This document shows, piece after piece, positions 63,748-64,000 of a stretch of DNA of 64,000 bases (its first letter is position 1; each line of letters starts with the position of its first letter). The translations under genes and the position numbers were made by a program. The notes beneath the pieces are model-generated. The model was given only the letters and a program-made list of their open reading frames with translations. It was not told the DNA's origin and did no database searches. Origin of the DNA: Brachyspira pilosicoli (GTDB lineage: Bacteria > Spirochaetota > Brachyspiria > Brachyspirales > Brachyspiraceae); contig NZ_SAXY01000012.1 of assembly GCF_008016535.1 (NCBI RefSeq), positions 1-64,000 of the forward strand, written 5' to 3'.

Positions 63748-64000
63748 ATGAAAAAAGATTATAGCACAGAATTTAAATTATTTATAGTGGATGAAGCATT
63801 AGAAACTAAAAATATTAAAAGATTTCTAAAGATAGAAGAAATACCCAAATCTACTTTTTATACTTGGATTAAGAAATATAAAAATACTGGAACAGTTGCT
63901 AATTTTAGTACTAGACCGAAAACTTCTCCAAATATCTTTAATAATCAAGAAGCTATTAATTTAATTATTGAACTCTATACTAAAGAATATCGAGGTAAGC
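63748..64000 (+). mobile_element. insertion sequence, 5' part with transposase start, cut by window edge
   Basis: A transposase frame opens at 63748 with AAAGGA upstream and runs off the window (84 codons seen). The N-terminus MKKDYSTEFKLFIVDEALE, then IPKSTFYTWIKKYKNTGTV is the helix-turn-helix of IS3/IS481-type transposases (HTH_Tnp_1). After RPKTSPNIFNN comes INLIIELYTKEYRG, similar to the start of the region before the DDE core. A TATAAT at 63707-63712 may be its -10. The left end of the element probably lies between 63670 and 63700 but the inverted repeat cannot be fixed without the other end. Confidence 0.7.

Noticed and set aside
1-64000. tRNA, rRNA, riboswitch and CRISPR search by eye
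   Set aside because: No cloverleaf, conserved rRNA segment, aptamer core or spaced direct-repeat array was seen; short gaps and AT bias make weak structures unreliable.

Overview
The window is very AT-rich DNA (low-GC, A/T-biased third codon positions) from a spirochaete. The gene set fits Brachyspira: flagellar flgL and fliD, the fliW-csrA pair, a biotin-dependent oxaloacetate decarboxylase Na+ pump, an [FeFe] hydrogenase, many short lipoproteins and ankyrin/TPR proteins. The species is not resolved from sequence alone. I see no tRNA, rRNA or CRISPR array.

Left edge (1-5015, all on the minus strand): a compact, overlapping cassette of phage or plasmid type. It holds a replication-initiator-like protein, a DnaC/DnaI-type AAA+ helicase loader, an HNH nuclease and several small unknown genes, including a Cys-rich 46-residue gene. 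A start-less reading frame, probably cut at its 5' end, marks the junction with a structured-repeat locus at 5034-5460.

5560-11124: an envelope operon (lipoprotein with pre-peptidase-like repeats, 1083-residue AsmA-like protein, second lipoprotein) bounded by dispersed repeats. 11141-15511: a Gfo/Idh/MocA oxidoreductase, a broken beta-propeller lipoprotein, an Rrf2 regulator with an unusual promoter region, and a divergent Crp/Fnr regulator-ferredoxin pair sharing a palindrome. 15900-20854: an OpuC-type osmolyte importer, dxr and a DUF815 ATPase. 20857-26354: a membrane GT-C-like protein and an oligopeptide importer (oppBCDF order, no binding protein gene in the window). 26463-33059: dnaE and gyrA, divergent.

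33295-41654: a lipoprotein, then flgL-fliW-csrA behind a good sigma-28 type promoter, murI, and oadG-oadA-oadB-bioY, where a biotin importer sits with a biotin enzyme. 41806-53788: DUF1385 protein, hydrogenase, beta-barrel proteins, mgtE, an ankyrin protein, an EamA transporter and fliD. 53925-64000: a broken XRE regulator, RadC, a lipoprotein with two in-frame stops, pyridoxamine kinase, a TPR protein, a glycosyltransferase, dnaJ with a tail-anchored mini J-protein, a YoaK membrane protein and the start of an IS transposase.

The most unusual things are a dispersed repeat family whose hairpin arms covary between copies, a terminator made from two direct copies of a near-palindrome, the Rrf2 promoter region with a 12-bp inverted repeat and a probable leaderless start, and a run of broken genes whose lesions are often in A tracts.
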